In this document: one piece after another, positions 33,855 to 41,598 of the stretch
Layout: each line of letters starts with the position of its first letter
Position numbering within the stretch: position 1 is the stretch's first letter
Assembly (NCBI RefSeq): GCF_000626715.1
Contig: NZ_AQRA01000009.1
Location: forward strand, 232,168 to 296,167
Length of the DNA: 64,000 nt
Source of the DNA: Aquimarina atlantica
Lineage (GTDB): Bacteria; Bacteroidota; Bacteroidia; Flavobacteriales; Flavobacteriaceae
Reading direction: 5' to 3'
The notes under the pieces: generated by a model
Database searches by the model: none
Seen by the model: only the letters and a program-made list of their open reading frames with translations
Told to the model about the DNA's origin: nothing
Translations under genes and position numbers: made by a program

Positions 33855-35060
33855 TTATAATGTAATGTTTAATTTAGATGCCGAAGCACTTATTTCTTTA
33901 GCTTGATCTCTTAATGCAAGAACAGCTTGAATAACAATACCACCAGAAGTTAGAGTTTCTTCTTCTATAAGCTGATCAAACTTTTTGGTGTCACTAATAT
34001 TGCTAAGAATTGTATTTATTCTGGATATTGATAACGCTGCAGCAACTTTAAGTTTTTCTGCTTGATCCGCATCAGCTTGTTTAACCAGATCGTATAGTGA
34101 TGGACCACTAATGTTACCATATTCTCCAAAAAGCACATTGTTTACACCTTTGGCATTGGTATATATATCTCTATGTGTATTATCAGAAAAACAAGAGTGT
34201 TCATCTTCTTGATTTTGTTCTACGGCCACGGCCATTCTTTCTGTAGATAATTCTTCTCCGGTCATAAAAAAGATACCGGCCATCATATTTTTTAAGGCTT
34301 CATCTTCTGGTAATGCAAGGAATGTATTTCTATATACACCACCTTCTACCCATGTATCAACAAGAGATTTAAGGTCTTTAACCAAAATACTTGTCACTAC
34401 TTTAAGGTAAGTACCTCTTCGGTCTTGATTTTGATTCGTACCAGAACTACCTGTTATATAATCGGTATAAGCTCTTTGTCCTGGTAACCCGTTAGACGGA
34501 TCTGCAAAATCCTGACCCCAAAGTAAAAATTCTATGGCATGATAACCTGTACTGATATTTTTATCAAGTACACCATTACCACCAGCTCCTTCATTTAAAC
34601 CAATTAATGCAGTCTCATCTATGGTTATAGAAGTATTGTTGATAATCCCCTCTGAAGTAACACCCCCAGAATTATCACGAACATAGTCTATGTAATTTTC
34701 ATCAAGTGGCCATGCGTTAAGTTGCCCTTCAGTTTTTCCTTCATCTATTGGTCCGTTAGATTCTCGATAAGCTTCAGTTTGGCCATAAGGTTCTCTAGCT
34801 GCAAGCCAGGCATTTTTGGCAGCCTGAAATCCATTCTCTGTGGGGTTATCTACAAAAGCATTGATAGCAGTTTGCATTTCTAAAGCTCTGTCGTAAGAAT
34901 CTTTATAAGATTGATATACAATATTTGCGTAGTTTTTTATTACCGCAGATTTTGTTACCGTTTCGTTACCGTTAGCTGGAGCATCATCATCACTGCTACA
35001 ACTTACAATACTTAGGATAGCACCTGTTATTAAGGCTATCACTTTAACATTAACTTTCAT
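33855..35060 (-). CDS. Imelysin family lipoprotein (peptidase M75, IrpA-like)
   Basis: 401 residues with a lipoprotein signal (AILSIVSC, Cys21). The intact family motif GYHAIEFLLWG has Gly172, His174 and Glu177 (GxHxxE). NAWPLDENYIDYV, RRGTYLKVVTSILVKDL and LFGEYG further match the IrpA/imelysin family. These bilobed helical envelope proteins are induced by iron limitation in several bacteria and probably bind iron or assist its transport; peptidase activity is doubtful. It is the first gene of a set with DHOR and the second imelysin-like gene, behind a good promoter with an AT-rich inverted repeat. Confidence 0.9.
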   Translation of the reverse strand: MKVNVKVIALITGAILSIVSCSSDDDAPANGNETVTKSAVIKNYANIVYQSYKDSYDRALEMQTAINAFVDNPTENGFQAAKNAWLAAREPYGQTEAYRESNGPIDEGKTEGQLNAWPLDENYIDYVRDNSGGVTSEGIINNTSITIDETALIGLNEGAGGNGVLDKNISTGYHAIEFLLWGQDFADPSNGLPGQRAYTDYITGSSGTNQNQDRRGTYLKVVTSILVKDLKSLVDTWVEGGVYRNTFLALPEDEALKNMMAGIFFMTGEELSTERMAVAVEQNQEDEHSCFSDNTHRDIYTNAKGVNNVLFGEYGNISGPSLYDLVKQADADQAEKLKVAAALSISRINTILSNISDTKKFDQLIEEETLTSGGIVIQAVLALRDQAKEISASASKLNITL

Positions 35061-35093
35061 TTCACTTAATTTAGACTAGTTATAAATAGATGG

Positions 35094-35125
35094 CAAATCT
35101 AAATGTTAAGAATTAAGTAAACAAA
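35094..35125 (-). promoter_or_regulatory. Consensus flavobacterial promoter of the imelysin/DHOR operon
   Basis: On the minus strand TTTG (35122-35125) and TAGATTTG (35094-35101) are separated by 20 bases, a full match to the TTTG / TAnnTTTG pattern. Transcription would start near 35087, with a leader of about 27 bases. Confidence 0.7.
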
Positions 35126-35153
35126 TTTTATTTAGATTAAATTTAAATAAAAT
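35125..35153. promoter_or_regulatory. Inverted repeat overlapping the -33 element of the imelysin promoter
   Basis: ATTTTATTTA (35125-35134) and TAAATAAAAT (35144-35153) form a perfect 10-base inverted repeat with nine bases between. It abuts the -33 element. It may be an operator for an iron-responsive regulator or an AT-rich upstream promoter element; it does not resemble the enterobacterial Fur box. Confidence 0.45.
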
Positions 35154-35195
35154 AACACACACCAAAACTGAATATATATTGGGCAACTAAATATT

Positions 35196-35555
35196 CTATT
35201 TTTGAATAATCTCTTTTCTGTGATTAAGTCCCCAATCTATAATTTCGACTATCAAATTATCTAATGTTTTTCCGTGTTTTGTTAAAGAGTATTCTACAGT
35301 AATCGGTTTAGTATCTTTTACTGTTCGGGTGATTAACTTATTTAATTCGAGTTCTTGTAAATCATTTGATAATTTTTTCGGAGCTATTCCATTTAAAGTT
35401 CTTTTCAACTCCATAAATCGCATGGTTCCTCCTCGAAGTAATGTACCTATTATCTGTATTTTCCATTTACCAGACAGTAATTCCATAGTGTCTTTAATAG
35501 CTCTTAGTTGTTGTATACATTCTTTTGATAATGGTTCTTGCAGCTGTATTTTCAT
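35196..35555 (-). CDS. HxlR family winged-helix transcriptional regulator
   Basis: The frame is open from 35615, but the ATG at 35555 (MKIQLQEPLSKECIQQLRAI) fits the family start and keeps the promoter region free; about 119 residues result. Typical HxlR features are LLSGKWKIQIIGTLLRGG, MRFMELKRTLNGIAPKKLSNDLQELE and VEYSLTKHGKTL. HxlR proteins are small dimeric DNA-binding proteins, often sensing aldehydes, quinones or oxidants through cysteines. Here the only cysteine is C13, just before the winged helix (SKECIQQL). It is divergent from the membrane protein/YdhR pair and is likely their regulator. Confidence 0.9.
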   Translation of the reverse strand: MKIQLQEPLSKECIQQLRAIKDTMELLSGKWKIQIIGTLLRGGTMRFMELKRTLNGIAPKKLSNDLQELELNKLITRTVKDTKPITVEYSLTKHGKTLDNLIVEIIDWGLNHRKEIIQK

Positions 35556-35614
35556 TGTCAAATAATTTAATAGTTTCCTAAAGGAAATTAGTATCTTTTT
35601 GTAAATAAGTATCA

Positions 35615-35640
35615 AAAGTAAACTATATACTTTAATTTTG
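35615..35640 (+). promoter_or_regulatory. Inverted repeat and -7 box between the HxlR gene and its divergent target
   Basis: AAAGTA-N7-TACTTT at 35615-35633 directly joins a perfect -7 box TAATTTTG at 35633-35640; transcription toward the membrane-protein gene would start near 35647. An AGTATC hexamer occurs twice just upstream (about 35590 and 35609). The repeat position suits an HxlR operator that blocks or remodels this promoter. Confidence 0.45.
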
Positions 35641-35665
35641 TAGTGTATAACAAAAAAAAATACAT

Positions 35666-36043
35666 ATGAGTACTAAAACATTTTTAACAATTCACGGAGT
35701 GATTTATACGGTCTTCGGATTGGGGTTGTTTTTTATTCCTAACCTATTATGGCCAAATTATGGACTTGAACTAAACGATAAATATTCGGTTTTTTTATCA
35801 CAGCACACTACTATTTTCCTGGGAGGAATTGCAATTATTAGTTTTTTATTTAGAGATGTAGAAGAAAAGAGTGTGTATGCCAGAAAAATCTTAACGAGTG
35901 TATTATGTACAAACATATTGGGAGTACTTATAACACTCTATGCAATTTATACCGGCATTTTCTATGGTTTTGGCTGGTCAGACCCAGCATTTTTTACCTT
36001 ACTATCCATACTAAGCTATGTAAAGTTGAAGCATAATCAATAG
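35666..36043 (+). CDS. Small four-helix membrane protein of unknown function
   Basis: 125 residues with about four membrane segments: about 8-25, 47-63, 74-94 and 97-117 (VYTVFGLGLFFIP, TTIFLGGIAIISFLF, LTSVLCTNILGVLITLYAIYTGIFYGF). Loops are short and there is no signal peptide. Similar small membrane proteins often sit beside HxlR-type regulators. It is likely cotranscribed with the YdhR-like gene 25 bases downstream. No biochemical role can be assigned. Confidence 0.75.
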   Translation: MSTKTFLTIHGVIYTVFGLGLFFIPNLLWPNYGLELNDKYSVFLSQHTTIFLGGIAIISFLFRDVEEKSVYARKILTSVLCTNILGVLITLYAIYTGIFYGFGWSDPAFFTLLSILSYVKLKHNQ

Positions 36044-36068
36044 AAATAATAATTAAAATATAAGAACA

Positions 36069-36380
36069 ATGAGCACACTAAAGATTTGGGACCTTCATTT
36101 AAAATATGACGGTCCGGTAACACAAGAGTTTATGGATGGTAATACAAGTTTAGCAAAAAGTATTGCTGAAGAAGAAGGTGTTATTTGGAAAATATGGACT
36201 CATAAAGAAGGAACACCTCATTTTGGATCAACTTATTTATTTAAAAATAAAGAGTATTTAATGAAGTATAGAGAAATGCATATTAAGAGACTTAATAAAA
36301 TTGGTATCACCGAAATAACAGATCATATCTTTGATGTGTTAGAAGACTTAAGTAAAATTAATAATGCACCTTTAGGATAA
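36069..36380 (+). CDS. YdhR-like putative monooxygenase (dimeric alpha/beta barrel)
   Basis: 103 residues matching the YdhR family, with LHLKYDGPVTQEFMDGNTSLAKSIAEEEGVIWKIWTHKEG, a GSTYLFKNKEYLMKYREMH helix and a C-terminal ITDHIFDVLEDLSKIN. Family members form dimeric alpha/beta barrels and are suspected monooxygenases for small aromatic or quinone-like compounds, though most are untested. Being under a divergent HxlR regulator supports a role in handling a reactive small molecule. It is the last gene of the two-gene unit. Confidence 0.82.
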   Translation: MSTLKIWDLHLKYDGPVTQEFMDGNTSLAKSIAEEEGVIWKIWTHKEGTPHFGSTYLFKNKEYLMKYREMHIKRLNKIGITEITDHIFDVLEDLSKINNAPLG

Positions 36381-36447
36381 AAAACAATTTATTACACCTA
36401 ATTATTTTTCATTCTTCCAAAAGAAATGCATTTTTATAGAAATGCTA

Positions 36448-37710
36448 TTATACATCTTTTCCTTTTAACATCTTATTCCAATATAAATACGGTAGTATGA
36501 CTTTTTTAAATATATATAACCTACGGTGTTCTTTAGCACTATTAAATACTAACATTCGTTTTAATTTTGGATCCGGAGTAAAATTACCATCGTAATCGAA
36601 TTCTGCTAATGTCATTTTTCCATATCCTGTAACCAAAGGGCAAGATGAGTAGCCGTTATATGCTTTATTATTAGCTTTTTGGTGTTTAATGAGTTTTAAA
36701 ATATTATCAGCTACAACTGGTGCTTGTTTTCGTATGGCGGCACCGGTTTTTGCTGTAGGAAGTGCAGCCACATCTCCTAATCCAAATATGTTAGGGTATT
36801 TATTATGTTGAAGAGAATGATGATCTACATCAAGCCATCCGGAATCATTAACCAAAGAAGAGTTTCTTACAAATTTTGGTGCTGCTTGTGGAGGGGCAAT
36901 GTGCAACATATCAAACGGAAGCTTTATAATAGTATCGTCTATAGAAACTTCTCCAATTGTAGTATCTTCATTAATAACACATTTGTTTTCTTCGGGAGCT
37001 ACATGTCTGAAATAGATAAACTTATTTTCGGCATCTATTTTATGAGGTGCATAGAAAGGTTTAAAATGAATACCATATCTGCCGATAACCTTCATTAAGG
37101 TTTCTCGAATGGGCTTTACTCCAAAAATAACAGAACCGGGAGTTGCAAAAACTACGTTTGATGTATGTGTAAGCCCCTTTTTTCTGAAATAATCTGCTGC
37201 CAAATAAGCAATTTTTTGAGGTGCACCTCCACATTTAATAGGAGTCGTGGGCTGTGTAAAAATAGCATTACCTCCTTTAAAATTTTTAAGGACTTCCCAG
37301 GTATGTTTGGGATTCGTATAATTACTACAAACAACACCTTTGTCTAATGCTTCCTGAAGCCCTTCTATCATTGATGGTTCCATTACTAGTCCAGTTGCAA
37401 CAACCAAATAATCATAGGTTATATTCCCACTGGATTTTGTAGATACAGCATTGTTTTCTGGATCAAAAGCCATGGCAAAATCCTTAATCCAATTTACTTT
37501 TTTAGGCATTATAGATGCCATGGGCCTTGCAGTTTTTTTATAGGTATATGCTCCTGCACCTACCAAAGTCCAGGCGGGTTGATAGTAATGTGTATCTGCG
37601 GGTTCTATAATTGCAATATCTAATTGACTATCTTTTTTGAGTAGACGAGCAGCCGTCATAATCCCTGCAGTACCACCACCTATAATAAGAATTTGATAAT
37701 GTGATTTCAT
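36448..37710 (-). CDS. sqr: Sulfide:quinone oxidoreductase-like flavoprotein
   Basis: 420 residues. An FAD-binding start (ILIIGGGTAGIMTAARL) is followed by a second dinucleotide segment (DYLVVATGL) and the late GLGDVAALPTAKTGAAIRKQ motif. Three cysteines lie where SQR enzymes carry them: C128 (VVCSNY), C160 (PIKCGGAPQK) and C357 (YSSCPLVTGYG). SQR oxidises sulfide at the inner membrane, passes electrons to quinone and releases persulfide or polysulfide. That product suits the rhodanese and persulfide dioxygenase encoded upstream. The promoter carries a perfect GTAAC-N4-GTTAC site. Assignment to SQR rather than another flavoprotein rests on the cysteines and the neighbours. Confidence 0.88.
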   Translation of the reverse strand: MKSHYQILIIGGGTAGIMTAARLLKKDSQLDIAIIEPADTHYYQPAWTLVGAGAYTYKKTARPMASIMPKKVNWIKDFAMAFDPENNAVSTKSSGNITYDYLVVATGLVMEPSMIEGLQEALDKGVVCSNYTNPKHTWEVLKNFKGGNAIFTQPTTPIKCGGAPQKIAYLAADYFRKKGLTHTSNVVFATPGSVIFGVKPIRETLMKVIGRYGIHFKPFYAPHKIDAENKFIYFRHVAPEENKCVINEDTTIGEVSIDDTIIKLPFDMLHIAPPQAAPKFVRNSSLVNDSGWLDVDHHSLQHNKYPNIFGLGDVAALPTAKTGAAIRKQAPVVADNILKLIKHQKANNKAYNGYSSCPLVTGYGKMTLAEFDYDGNFTPDPKLKRMLVFNSAKEHRRLYIFKKVILPYLYWNKMLKGKDV

Positions 37711-37735
37711 GTATGTCTTCTTTATGTTAGAATAT

Positions 37736-37779
37736 TAAAAGTACCTTCAATACTTTATTATTACGGTAACTTTGGTTAC
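37736..37779 (-). promoter_or_regulatory. Crp/Fnr-type operator and promoter of the SQR gene
   Basis: GTAACTTTGGTTAC (37766-37779) is a perfect GTAAC-N4-GTTAC palindrome. A TACTTTTA -7 box lies on the minus strand at 37736-37743, with a gap of 22 bases. The site centre falls near -41 relative to the likely start, the position of class II Crp/Fnr activation. Confidence 0.7.
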
Positions 37780-37809
37780 ACAAAACAAAAAAATCAATGT
37801 TTAGCGATA

Positions 37810-38172
37810 TTAGGTTTTACACTTTTTCCATGCGATATATCCACCTTTTAAGTCTACGATATTTTTAAACCCTATCTCGACTAATGCTGTGGCTGCTTTT
37901 TTACTTCGATTTCCACTTCTACAGTATACATACAAGGGCTCATCTTTATCAAATTCATTGAACGAAGATTTAAATGTTGTTTGTTTAAAAAAATCGATAT
38001 TAACAGCACCATCAATATGTTCGGTATTATATTCATACGATGTTCTTACATCAACTAATTGTAGATCTTTTTTTTCTGAGATAGCTTCTTTGAAAGCAAG
38101 AGCATCAATTTTGGTGATGGCATCTGTTTGTTGATTTTGTGTTTTAAAAAGAGTTTTAAAAATTGACATCAT
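37810..38172 (-). CDS. Single-domain rhodanese (sulfurtransferase)
   Basis: 120 residues: a short N-terminal helix, then one rhodanese domain with VDVRTSYEYNTEHIDGAVNI and the active-site loop YCRSGNRSKKAA (catalytic C84). It lacks a clear cleavable signal peptide and is probably cytoplasmic. It can move sulfane sulfur from persulfide made by SQR to acceptors such as thiols. It lies between the CstB-like gene (137-base gap) and SQR (99-base gap). Its own upstream gap has a palindrome but no good copy of the regulon site, so it may be read from the CstB-like transcript. Confidence 0.9.
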   Translation of the reverse strand: MMSIFKTLFKTQNQQTDAITKIDALAFKEAISEKKDLQLVDVRTSYEYNTEHIDGAVNIDFFKQTTFKSSFNEFDKDEPLYVYCRSGNRSKKAATALVEIGFKNIVDLKGGYIAWKKCKT

Positions 38173-38191
38173 AGCAGGAGTATATTAAAGT

Positions 38192-38209
38192 AGTTATTTT
38201 ACAATAACT
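38192..38209. repeat. Perfect palindrome upstream of the rhodanese gene
   Basis: AGTTATT-TTAC-AATAACT is a 7-4-7 inverted repeat 20-37 bases upstream of the rhodanese start. It differs from the GTAAC-N4-GTTAC site in half-site and spacing to any -7 box, so it is kept separate. It may be an RNA hairpin or a degenerate operator. Confidence 0.4.
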
Positions 38210-38308
38210 TTTGTTCTGGATAGTAATTTAAATTCAACCAATACATTAAAACAAACACCCAAATCTGTTTATTTTAAATTCAGGTGTTTTGTTTCTAATT
38301 TCTATAGA

Positions 38309-39724
38309 TTATAGCATTGTAGTCGGGCAGATATATTCTGATTTCGGAACATTAGTTTTTGCAATTTCTGCAAACCCTCCGATTACATCAACAAACTGAT
38401 TCCAACCTCTTTGCTTTAAAATAGAAGAGGCTATCATGCTTCTGTATCCTCCTGCACAGTATAATACAAAGGATTTGTCTTTAGGAAACTTTGCTAAATG
38501 CTTATTAATTTCGTTTAAAGGAATATTTACTGCATCAATAATATGTTCTGAATCATACTCACTTTTTTTACGAATATCAAACACCAAAGGCTTTTCTTTG
38601 ATATAGGATTTTTCAAATTCGTTGGCGGTAATTCTTTTTGAGGTTTCGAACTCTTTTTTAGCATCTTTCCATGCATCAAAACCCATATCAAGATATCCTA
38701 TGGTATTATCATATCCAACTCTTGATAACCTAGTGATTGCTTCTTTTTCTTTTCCTGGGTAGATGATTAGTAATATTTTTTGTTTTACATCGGGAATCAT
38801 TTCTCCTACCCATTGAGCAAAACTTCCTTCCAGGCCGATATTAATACTATTCGGAATGAACCCTTTGGTAAAATCTTCTGCATTTCGGGTATCAAGCATT
38901 AATGCATCTGTTTCGGTGGCCACTACTTCGAAAGCATCGGGAAGTAAAGGTTGTATCGCTCGATCCATTACTTCATCAAGGCTATCATACCCTTTGATAT
39001 TCATTAAAACATTTTGAGGAAAATATCCGGGAGGAGCGGTTAACCCAGTAAGTAAAGCATCAATAAACTCTTCTTTTGTCATGTCTTCGCGTAAAGCGTA
39101 ATTCACTTTTTTCTGATGTCCAAGAGTATCCGTAGTTTCTGTACTCATCATTTTACCACAGGCGGAACCGGCTCCATGATTAGGATACACTATCAAGTCA
39201 TCACTTAGAGGCATGATCTTATTGCGAAGAGAATCATACAAATGACCCGCTAATTTTTCTTCTGTTAACTCAGATATAACATGTTGAGCCAGATCGGGCC
39301 GCCCTACATCACCAATAAATAAAGTATCTCCGGTAATAATCCCATGCTCTTTTCCTTGATCATCGATAAGCAAATATGTGGTACTTTCCATAGTATGCCC
39401 CGGAGTATGAATTACTTTTATTTTATATTCTCCAATTTCAAAAACTTGCCCATCTTCTGCAATAGTAGCAGGATACCCAGGTTTTGCACTGGGGCCAAAA
39501 ACAATTTCTGCTCCTGTTTTTTTGCTTAAGTCAAGATGCCCACTTACAAAATCTGCATGAAAATGAGTTTCGAATACATATTTTATTGTTGCGTTATCTT
39601 CTTTTGCACGATCGATATAGGGGTGTACTTCTCTAAGAGGATCAAAAACTGCAGCTTCTCCATTATTCTCTATATAATAAGCAGCGTGAGCTAAGCAGCC
39701 TGTATAAATCTGTTCTATTTTCAT
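38309..39724 (-). CDS. CstB-like persulfide dioxygenase: MBL fold with inactive and active rhodanese domains
   Basis: 471 residues. The N-terminal metallo-beta-lactamase fold of the ETHE1 type (about 1-240) carries THFHADFVSGH, HTPGHTMES, GDTLFIGDVGRPDL and NHGAGSACG for non-haem iron. The first rhodanese-like domain (about 255-345) has IIYPGKE where the catalytic loop should be, so it lacks the cysteine. The second (about 365-460) has YCAGGYRS with C423. The order MBL, pseudo-rhodanese, rhodanese is that of CstB, which oxidises low-molecular-weight persulfides. It is therefore the next step after SQR. Its promoter carries an imperfect copy of the regulon site at the standard distance. Confidence 0.92.
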   Translation of the reverse strand: MKIEQIYTGCLAHAAYYIENNGEAAVFDPLREVHPYIDRAKEDNATIKYVFETHFHADFVSGHLDLSKKTGAEIVFGPSAKPGYPATIAEDGQVFEIGEYKIKVIHTPGHTMESTTYLLIDDQGKEHGIITGDTLFIGDVGRPDLAQHVISELTEEKLAGHLYDSLRNKIMPLSDDLIVYPNHGAGSACGKMMSTETTDTLGHQKKVNYALREDMTKEEFIDALLTGLTAPPGYFPQNVLMNIKGYDSLDEVMDRAIQPLLPDAFEVVATETDALMLDTRNAEDFTKGFIPNSINIGLEGSFAQWVGEMIPDVKQKILLIIYPGKEKEAITRLSRVGYDNTIGYLDMGFDAWKDAKKEFETSKRITANEFEKSYIKEKPLVFDIRKKSEYDSEHIIDAVNIPLNEINKHLAKFPKDKSFVLYCAGGYRSMIASSILKQRGWNQFVDVIGGFAEIAKTNVPKSEYICPTTML

Positions 39725-39753
39725 AAATATATACTTTAAAAGGTTTAATAGAA

Positions 39754-39797
39754 TAAAGATAACATGGATGTTATTCTTCTACAGTTACTTATGTTAC
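39754..39797 (-). promoter_or_regulatory. Imperfect Crp/Fnr-type site and promoter of the CstB-like gene
   Basis: The minus strand reads GTAACATAAGTAAC at 39784-39797, matching the perfect sites in 11 of 14 positions, with TATCTTTA at 39754-39761 as the -7 box. The gap is again 22 bases. The site overlaps the end of the SulP gene. A separate palindrome, ATAACATGGATGTTAT (39759-39774), overlaps the -7 box and could be a repressor site. Confidence 0.55.
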
Positions 39798-41528
39798 AGA
39801 AGGCGTTTTTTTTGTTTGAAGAGAAATTTTTTCTTGTATAGCCGTTTTTTTGCTTGCATTATTGCAGTGGTCATATGCTTCATAAACTTTTACAAAAAGA
39901 TTTTCTTTACCAATAGTATTGATAAGACCACTGCTAAATATAATATCCCTTGTAGGCCCTATGGCTCCGGTAATAATAAACTGAATCCCTTTACTTTTTA
40001 GGTCTTTGACAATCTGCTTAAGTACATGTACAGCACTGCTGTCTATATAATTTATAGCTTCAGCATTAAGTATAATGGTGTTAAGCTCTTTTCCTTTTAA
40101 GTCAACCTGTTTATAGAGTTCTTTTTTGAAATAATCTTTATTTCCGAAGTATAGCTGAGCATCAAAACGAATAATCAAAATATACGGTTGCATTTCAATA
40201 TCATTACTAAAACGAGTGACGTTTTTGAAGTAATTGGTGCCTTTTATTTTTCCCAAAACTGCGATGTGTGGTTTTGAAGTTCTATATACTAATATCAATA
40301 AAGAAAATAGTACGCCAGATAATATTCCTTCTTTAATGCCAATCATAAGAGTAATCAAAAAGGTGAGAATGAGAAGACCAAATTCATCTTTTCTGTTTTT
40401 AAAAAGTACGATAGGATATTTTATATCGATCAATCCAAATACTGCTACCATAATTATAGCCGCCAGAATTGCGTTGGGCAAAAAATAAAAAAGGGGAGTA
40501 AGAAATAATAAGGTCAGTCCTACTACGATTGCGCTTATGATTGGTGCGATACCTGTTTTTGCACCAGCCTGATCATTAACTGCTGTTCTTGAAAAACCAC
40601 CTGTTGTCGGATAAGATTGAAATAGAGAACCAATAATGTTAGACGCTCCTAAAGCAATTAATTCCTGATTAGGATCAACTTCATATTCGGTATGCTTTTC
40701 TTCTACAGCTTTGGCAACAGAAATAGCTTCCATAAATGCGATAAGAGCCAAAGTAAGAGCAATAGGAACAAGTTCTGAAATTCTGGAATATTCAACAACA
40801 GGTACCTCCAATTCGGGTAACCCTTTTGGTATTGTACCCACAATTTTTACTCCCAGTTCATTTATGCCAGAGGTATACATACCAACGATTCCAAGAATAA
40901 CTACAATTAAGGCTGCGGGAATTTTTGGATTTATTTTTTTTATGGTTTTGATAAGTACAATGGCAAGAATACCAATACCCAGAGTCAAAAAATTAGTTTG
41001 ATCAATGGTTTTAAATGCATTGTGTAACAAAATATGTACTTGATTGCTACGTTCGATTTCTGTACCTAATACATGTTTTAATTGGCTAAGTCCAATAATA
41101 ATTGCAGCGGCAGAGGTAAAACCACTAATGACCGGTTTGGATAAGAAGTTTACCAAGAACCCCATCTTTAATATTCCCAAAATAAACTGAATACTTCCCA
41201 TGAAAAGAGAGAGGAAAATGGCCATCGTTATATATTCTTCAATACCCGAAAGTGACAGCGCACCCAATCCCGATGCTACAAGAAGAGAATCCATTGCTAC
41301 AGGGCCTACTGCCAATTGCCGCGAAGTACCCATAATAGCATATACCACTTGTGGAATCAATGCAGCGTATAGCCCAAATACAGGAGGAAGACCTGCAATC
41401 ATAGCATATGCCATGCCTTGCGGAATTAACATTATGCCCACAGTTAAGCCCGCTGCAATGTCTCCCGATAAAAACTTTTTTTTATAATCAGGAAGCCATT
41501 GAAAAACAGGAAAATATCGCTTTAACAT
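39789..41528 (-). CDS. SulP family anion transporter with STAS domain
   Basis: 579 residues with about 10-12 membrane segments from residue 20 to 420. Family hallmarks are VGIMLIPQGMAYAMIAGLPPVFGLYAALIP, GPVAMDSLL, SYPTTGGFSRTAVNDQAGAKT and a C-terminal STAS domain (about 435-555, with SSAVHVLKQIVKDLK). SulP proteins carry sulfate, bicarbonate or other anions. Next to SQR and a persulfide dioxygenase, export of sulfite or sulfate, or balanced anion exchange, is a reasonable inference. The promoter carries a perfect copy of the regulon site. Confidence 0.92.
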   Translation of the reverse strand: MLKRYFPVFQWLPDYKKKFLSGDIAAGLTVGIMLIPQGMAYAMIAGLPPVFGLYAALIPQVVYAIMGTSRQLAVGPVAMDSLLVASGLGALSLSGIEEYITMAIFLSLFMGSIQFILGILKMGFLVNFLSKPVISGFTSAAAIIIGLSQLKHVLGTEIERSNQVHILLHNAFKTIDQTNFLTLGIGILAIVLIKTIKKINPKIPAALIVVILGIVGMYTSGINELGVKIVGTIPKGLPELEVPVVEYSRISELVPIALTLALIAFMEAISVAKAVEEKHTEYEVDPNQELIALGASNIIGSLFQSYPTTGGFSRTAVNDQAGAKTGIAPIISAIVVGLTLLFLTPLFYFLPNAILAAIIMVAVFGLIDIKYPIVLFKNRKDEFGLLILTFLITLMIGIKEGILSGVLFSLLILVYRTSKPHIAVLGKIKGTNYFKNVTRFSNDIEMQPYILIIRFDAQLYFGNKDYFKKELYKQVDLKGKELNTIILNAEAINYIDSSAVHVLKQIVKDLKSKGIQFIITGAIGPTRDIIFSSGLINTIGKENLFVKVYEAYDHCNNASKKTAIQEKISLQTKKTPSVT

Positions 41529-41547
41529 GTATATGTGAATTTGTAAC

Positions 41548-41591
41548 TAAAAGTAGTAGAACATAAATCTATAATCAGTAACATGGGTTAC
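41548..41591 (-). promoter_or_regulatory. Crp/Fnr-type operator and promoter of the SulP gene
   Basis: GTAACATGGGTTAC (41578-41591) is a perfect GTAAC-N4-GTTAC palindrome. TACTTTTA lies on the minus strand at 41548-41555, identical to the SQR -7 box and with the same 22-base gap. Transcription would start near 41542. Confidence 0.7.
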
Positions 41592-41598
41592 ATAGCTT

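Noticed and set aside
39759..39774. ATAACATGGATGTTAT as the regulator site of the CstB-like gene
   Set aside because: It is a perfect palindrome, but it overlaps the -7 box and its half-sites are six bases apart; the 11-of-14 site at 39784-39797 fits the common spacing better. It may still be a separate repressor site.
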